A stretch of 64,000 nucleotides of DNA. It comes from RGIG4140 sp045614025. GTDB taxonomy: Bacteria; Pseudomonadota; Alphaproteobacteria; CAAHEQ01; UBA3637. The notes below the pieces were generated by a model. It ran no database searches, was not told where the DNA came from, and worked only from the letters and a program-made list of their open reading frames with translations. Of this stretch, positions 60,502 through 64,000 are shown in pieces; within the stretch, counting starts at the first letter, position 1, and each line of letters begins with the position of its first letter. Where the stretch lies: contig JAZLCE010000027.1 in assembly GCA_045614025.1 (NCBI GenBank), forward strand, positions 1 through 64,000. The letters are read 5' to 3'. The translations under genes and the position numbers were made by a program.

Positions 60502-62325
60502 TTAATCTTCTTTTCTGCGTTCAAATTTTCTTCTTTCATTACTATCAAGATATTTTTTGCGTAACCGAATATTTTCAGGCGTTACTTCAACCAATTCATC
60601 ATCTTCAATATATGAAAGAGCAACTTCTAAACTCATTGTACGTGGTGGATAAAGAAGAACGTTATCATCTTTCCCAGCCGCACGCATATTTGTTAATTTT
60701 TTACCTTTAATAGGGTTAACTTCAATATCCCCTGGTTTGGCATTAGCGCCAATAATCATACCGGCATATACTGTTACACCTGCTGGAATAAAGAGCGGAC
60801 CACGTTCTTGAATATTAAACAAGGCATATGGAACGGCTTTTCCTTGTTCTGTTGAAATTAAAACACCATTTCTGCGTCCTGTAATTTGACCTTTATATGG
60901 TGCATAAGAATGGAACAAACGATTCATCACACCAGTGCCACATGTATCCGTTAAAAATTCACTATAATAACCAATTAAACCTCTAGATGGGGCAATAAAT
61001 GTTAATCTTGTTTTACCACCACCACTTGGAAGCATTTCTGTCATTTCAGCTTTACGAAGGCTCATTTTTTCAACAACAACTCCTGTATAAGCATCATCAA
61101 CATCAATAACAACTTCTTCCATCGGCTCTAATTTTTTGCCTTCTTCATCTTCTTTAAAAACAACACGAGGACGAGAAACAGAAAGTTCATAACCCTCTCT
61201 ACGCATCGTTTCAATTAAAACGCCTAATTGCAACTCACCGCGACCAGCCACTTCAAACGCATCTGTTGTATCTGTTCTAGTTACACGCAAAGCAATATTT
61301 CCTTCTGCTTCTTTTTGTAAACGATCCCAAATCATACGAGATGTAACTTTATCACCTTCAGTGCCAGCCAATGGAGAAGTATTAATTGAAAAAGTCATCG
61401 CCAATGTTGGTGGATCAATTGGTTCTGCTTGAATTGGCTCTGTTACTGAAGCATCACAAAGCGTATCAGAAACAGTTGCATCCGTCATCCCAGCAATGCT
61501 CACAATATCCCCAGCAACACCCTCATCAATTGGTTGACGTTTTAATCCGCGGAACGCCAAAATTTTGCTAGCTCTTGCATTTTCAACAGGCTTTCCTTCA
61601 CGTGTGATTGCTTTAATCATTTGGTTTGTTTTAATTTTACCTGATAAAATACGACCCGTTAAAATACGCCCCACAAAAGGATCTGCTTCTAATGTTGTTA
61701 CAAGCATTTTAAATGGACCATTTTCATCACATTGAGGCGCAGGAACATGTTCAACAATTTTTTTAAACAAAGGCATAATATCTTTGCGCTCATCATTTAA
61801 ATCATTTACAGCCCATCCTTCTCTACCAGAGGCAAAAAGTGTTGGGAAGTCAAGCTGTTCTTCTGTTGCACCTAAATTATCAAACAAGTCAAAAACTTCA
61901 TTATGAACTTCATCAGGGCGAGCATCAGCGCGGTCAATTTTATTAATAACAACGATTGGACGAAGCCCCAATTTTAATGCTTTAGAAAGAACAAATTTTG
62001 TTTGAGGTAATGGACCTTCAGCTGAATCAACAAGCAAAATAACACCATCAACCATTGATAAAATACGCTCCACTTCTCCACCAAAATCGGCGTGCCCTGG
62101 TGTATCCACAATATTAATGCGAATATCATTCCATTCAACGGAAGTGCATTTGGCAAAAATGGTGATCCCACGTTCTCTTTCAAGATCGTTTGAATCCATT
62201 GCACAGGTTACAACCTGTTGATTTTCACGATAAGCCCCACTTTGTTTTAAAAACGCGTCAACAAATGTTGTTTTACCATGGTCAACGTGTGCAATAATTG
62301 CGATATTTCTCATTTCTTGTGTCAT
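60502..62325 (-). CDS. typA: Ribosome-associated GTPase TypA/BipA
   Basis: The 607-residue translational GTPase has AHVDHGKTT (G1), ERERGITI, DTPGHADFGGE (G3) and NKIDR (G4). EF-Tu-like and EF-G-like domains and the BipA-specific C-terminus (QERGPLFIPAGVTVYAGMII) follow. It binds the ribosome and supports assembly at low temperature or under stress. AGAGGCAAAA precedes ATG 62325. The length is normal. Confidence 0.97.
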   Translation of the reverse strand: MTQEMRNIAIIAHVDHGKTTFVDAFLKQSGAYRENQQVVTCAMDSNDLERERGITIFAKCTSVEWNDIRINIVDTPGHADFGGEVERILSMVDGVILLVDSAEGPLPQTKFVLSKALKLGLRPIVVINKIDRADARPDEVHNEVFDLFDNLGATEEQLDFPTLFASGREGWAVNDLNDERKDIMPLFKKIVEHVPAPQCDENGPFKMLVTTLEADPFVGRILTGRILSGKIKTNQMIKAITREGKPVENARASKILAFRGLKRQPIDEGVAGDIVSIAGMTDATVSDTLCDASVTEPIQAEPIDPPTLAMTFSINTSPLAGTEGDKVTSRMIWDRLQKEAEGNIALRVTRTDTTDAFEVAGRGELQLGVLIETMRREGYELSVSRPRVVFKEDEEGKKLEPMEEVVIDVDDAYTGVVVEKMSLRKAEMTEMLPSGGGKTRLTFIAPSRGLIGYYSEFLTDTCGTGVMNRLFHSYAPYKGQITGRRNGVLISTEQGKAVPYALFNIQERGPLFIPAGVTVYAGMIIGANAKPGDIEVNPIKGKKLTNMRAAGKDDNVLLYPPRTMSLEVALSYIEDDELVEVTPENIRLRKKYLDSNERRKFERRKED

Positions 62326-62469
62326 TTTTGCCTCTTATAATGTAAAAAACAACCGCTCTTTTAAACTTAACAAATAAGATTCAAAAGAACAATCGTTTTG
62401 TTTATTTTAATAATCTTGTTTAATTTTTAGGGGATTATACTCTTTTTTTTATAAAAAGTCCAGCAAAAT

Positions 62470-63030
62470 CTAATCCCTTATAACCAAAAATTCATTCTCT
62501 TCTTTCAAAAGCAAAATACGTGACGGTTGATGTGTTGAATTTTCTTCAAATTTTTCAGGAACAATATAATCAACAGCTTGCTTAATTTCTTTTTCAATTT
62601 CCTTAAAAAAAGAAGGCGCTTTTTTCCCAGAAATATTTGCTGATGTTGAAACAAGAGGTGTTTTTAAATTTTTTATTAATTCTTTGCAAAAAAAAGTTTT
62701 GGGGATTCTAAATGCGGCTGATCCATTTTGATTAACAACACCCTTAATCATATTCTTACCTTGAGGCACAATCACAGTTGTTGGTTTTTCATTTTCAAAG
62801 AAAACTTTCGCTTTTTCATCTAAACCATCGGCATAGTTTTGAATCATATCAAAACTATCCACAAGAGAGATCATACTTTTATCTTCCATTCTTTTTTTGA
62901 TGCAAAAAACTTTTTGAACAGCTTTCTCATTTGTTGCATCGCAACCTAATCCCCAAACAGTATCTGTTGGATATAAAATCACACCGCCGCTTTTTAAAAT
63001 TGACGTTATTTTTTCAATTTCTTTTTGCAT
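62470..63030 (-). CDS. tsaC: Threonylcarbamoyl-AMP synthase (TsaC/YrdC type)
   Basis: The 186-residue enzyme makes threonylcarbamoyl-AMP for the t6A modification of tRNA. It has the YrdC start GGVILYPTDTVWGLGCDATN, the basic motif KKRMEDKSM that stands for KxR...K, the AFRIP segment and STSANISGKKAPSFF. It is the short YrdC-only form without the Sua5 C-terminal domain. It starts right after the YbhB-like gene (1 nt), in a leftward HAD-YbhB-tsaC group. Confidence 0.92.
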   Translation of the reverse strand: MQKEIEKITSILKSGGVILYPTDTVWGLGCDATNEKAVQKVFCIKKRMEDKSMISLVDSFDMIQNYADGLDEKAKVFFENEKPTTVIVPQGKNMIKGVVNQNGSAAFRIPKTFFCKELIKNLKTPLVSTSANISGKKAPSFFKEIEKEIKQAVDYIVPEKFEENSTHQPSRILLLKEENEFLVIRD

Positions 63031-63031
63031 T

Positions 63032-63502
63032 TTAAAACGCCCGATATTTTCCTTTTAAACAGTAAGAATCTAAAATATGCCCATCCATTGCTTTCAAAAG
63101 AGCTTCATATGAAAACCCCTGTTCTAAAGAAAGCTCTGTATCTAAAGCATAAACCGTTAAATCATAAACATGATCTTTATCAGGTGGTGCCATTCCACCA
63201 TAAAGATTTTGATTCCAACTATTTGATCCTTGAATAAATTCAGCATTAATGTTTGTTGATTCACCAGCAACCAAATGATTTTTTTTCAAATTACAAATTA
63301 ACCAATGAATCCAATCAAATCCACAAACAGGTATAGCATCTTTATCATCTAAAATAACAGCAAAAGAAACCGTTTTTTCTGGCTCATCTTCAATTTGAAA
63401 TGGCAGTGAAAAACTTGGCATATCACCAATAAAACTATTCCCAAATTTTCCAAATTTATCTTCGATTATACCATTATGAATACCTGATGATAAAACCTTC
63501 AT
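63032..63502 (-). CDS. YbhB/YbcL family Raf kinase inhibitor-like protein
   Basis: A 156-residue protein of the PEBP fold. It has the pattern PSFSLPFQIEDEPEKTVSFA, DKDAIPVCGFDWIHWL and SWNQNLYGGMAPPDKDHVYD. The latter holds the G-x-x-P-P...H segment of the anion-binding pocket. The cellular role of the family in bacteria is unclear. No signal peptide is seen. GGAGGTAATT precedes ATG 63502. It sits between the HAD gene (9 nt) and tsaC (1 nt). Confidence 0.88.
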   Translation of the reverse strand: MKVLSSGIHNGIIEDKFGKFGNSFIGDMPSFSLPFQIEDEPEKTVSFAVILDDKDAIPVCGFDWIHWLICNLKKNHLVAGESTNINAEFIQGSNSWNQNLYGGMAPPDKDHVYDLTVYALDTELSLEQGFSYEALLKAMDGHILDSYCLKGKYRAF

Positions 63503-63511
63503 AATTACCTC

Positions 63512-64000
63512 CTATTTACTTAAAACAGATTCCAGATATTTTAAATGAGTATCCGTTACAACTTTATCAATAATTGACTTAACAAAAATATCAATTGATT
63601 GATTAGATGAATAATCTGCAGGCGCAATAATATCAGCGCGTTCCGAACCCAATAAACTTTTCATTTTTTTCTTATTCTTTTTTTGATAAACAGCAATCGT
63701 ATGCCCACCTTCGCGCTTCACTGTTTTCATTGAAGGAACATCTGTATCCCCATCTCCAATATATATAATATTTGAAAATGGAATTGGTTTATCTTTATCA
63801 TCCATATGAGCATTTAAATGCGCATCATCACTTACATCTAAACAACCTTTATTAATGCGATATAAAAATTGCGTTTTATTCGTATAATTTACAACAAGTG
63901 CTGGCCAAATCGCATAATTATTATCATCATACATAAAAGATGACGCAAAAATTTCTTTAAAAAATGGTGCAATCTTTGTGCCCTCCACCATTTCTTTTAA
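63512..64000 (-). CDS. HAD family phosphatase, 5' end cut by the window
   Basis: The frame runs open to the window edge. The visible product ends with FSNIIYIGDGDTDVPSMKTV, the HAD motif IV that binds magnesium, and the stretch LKEMVEGTKIAPFFKEIFAS, typical of phosphoserine-phosphatase-like HAD enzymes. The nucleophile motif DxDxT must lie in the part beyond the window. ATG 63991 is unlikely to be the true start because the frame continues upstream with family-like residues (LKE). It heads the group that leads to the YbhB-like gene and tsaC. Confidence 0.85.
   Translation of the reverse strand, partial: LKEMVEGTKIAPFFKEIFASSFMYDDNNYAIWPALVVNYTNKTQFLYRINKGCLDVSDDAHLNAHMDDKDKPIPFSNIIYIGDGDTDVPSMKTVKREGGHTIAVYQKKNKKKMKSLLGSERADIIAPADYSSNQSIDIFVKSIIDKVVTDTHLKYLESVLSK

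Overview
The window reads as a chromosome segment of an AT-rich alphaproteobacterium, most likely an uncultured, possibly host-associated lineage. The class rests on several independent signs. The tmRNA is circularly permuted (acceptor half first) with an ANDN-type tag and sits directly upstream of sspB. There are two small ribbon-helix-helix proteins of the kind common in this class, an alpha-type FtsB, and a dnaN-recF-gyrB cluster without dnaA. clpB and dnaK have promoters that fit the alphaproteobacterial RpoH pattern (CTTGA-N16-CCTATNT). I cannot name a genus. Almost every gene looks intact, and I see no insertion sequence, prophage, CRISPR array, tRNA or rRNA.

Layout. 1-3.2 kb: a leftward group of argS, a 42-residue LptM-like lipoprotein, a prepilin-like protein and a cytidylyltransferase, preceded by the SRP RNA gene on the same strand; a second prepilin-like gene faces the other way. 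3.6-6.5 kb: thpR, then def-fmt-truA. 6.5-10.7 kb: batA, a batB/batC fusion carrying 21 pure CAA codons, and batD. 10.8-16.8 kb: rpmB, small unknowns, rlmB, a protein built of seven exact 36-residue repeats resembling mTERF motifs, the permuted tmRNA, sspB, a ribbon-helix-helix gene and uppP. 16.8-21.1 kb: the other half of the Bat system (moxR, DUF58, DUF4381) with a TerB-like gene, then rpmG. 21.2-27.5 kb: ZIP transporter, membrane metallophosphatase, ABC-F ATPase and a CPA2 antiporter. 27.6-32.2 kb: a tight operon of a membrane protein with a nuclease-like tail, a VirD4-type coupling ATPase, an HNH-like protein and a SUKH-like protein. 32.2-46 kb: AsmA-like protein, trkH, tatD-like, tcdA, clpB, a membrane-anchored glycosyltransferase, DUF2130 protein, YqaA-type DedA protein and two small envelope proteins. 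46-64 kb: gyrB/recF/dnaN, a Lon-like protease, an ankyrin protein with a hydrolase-like head, dnaJ/dnaK, ftsB, an AmpG-like permease, typA, tsaC, a YbhB-like protein and a HAD phosphatase cut by the window end.

How it fits together. Most genes serve translation (argS, def, fmt, truA, rlmB, rpmB, rpmG, typA, tsaC, tcdA), ribosome rescue and protein quality control (tmRNA, sspB, clpB, dnaK, dnaJ, Lon-like) and envelope biogenesis (LptM-like, uppP, asmA, ftsB, ampG, bat genes). The parts most likely to be new are the bacterial mTERF-like repeat protein beside rlmB and tmRNA, and the coupling protein/HNH/SUKH operon, which looks like a secretion-linked effector-immunity module. The ankyrin/hydrolase fusion next to dnaJ comes after these.
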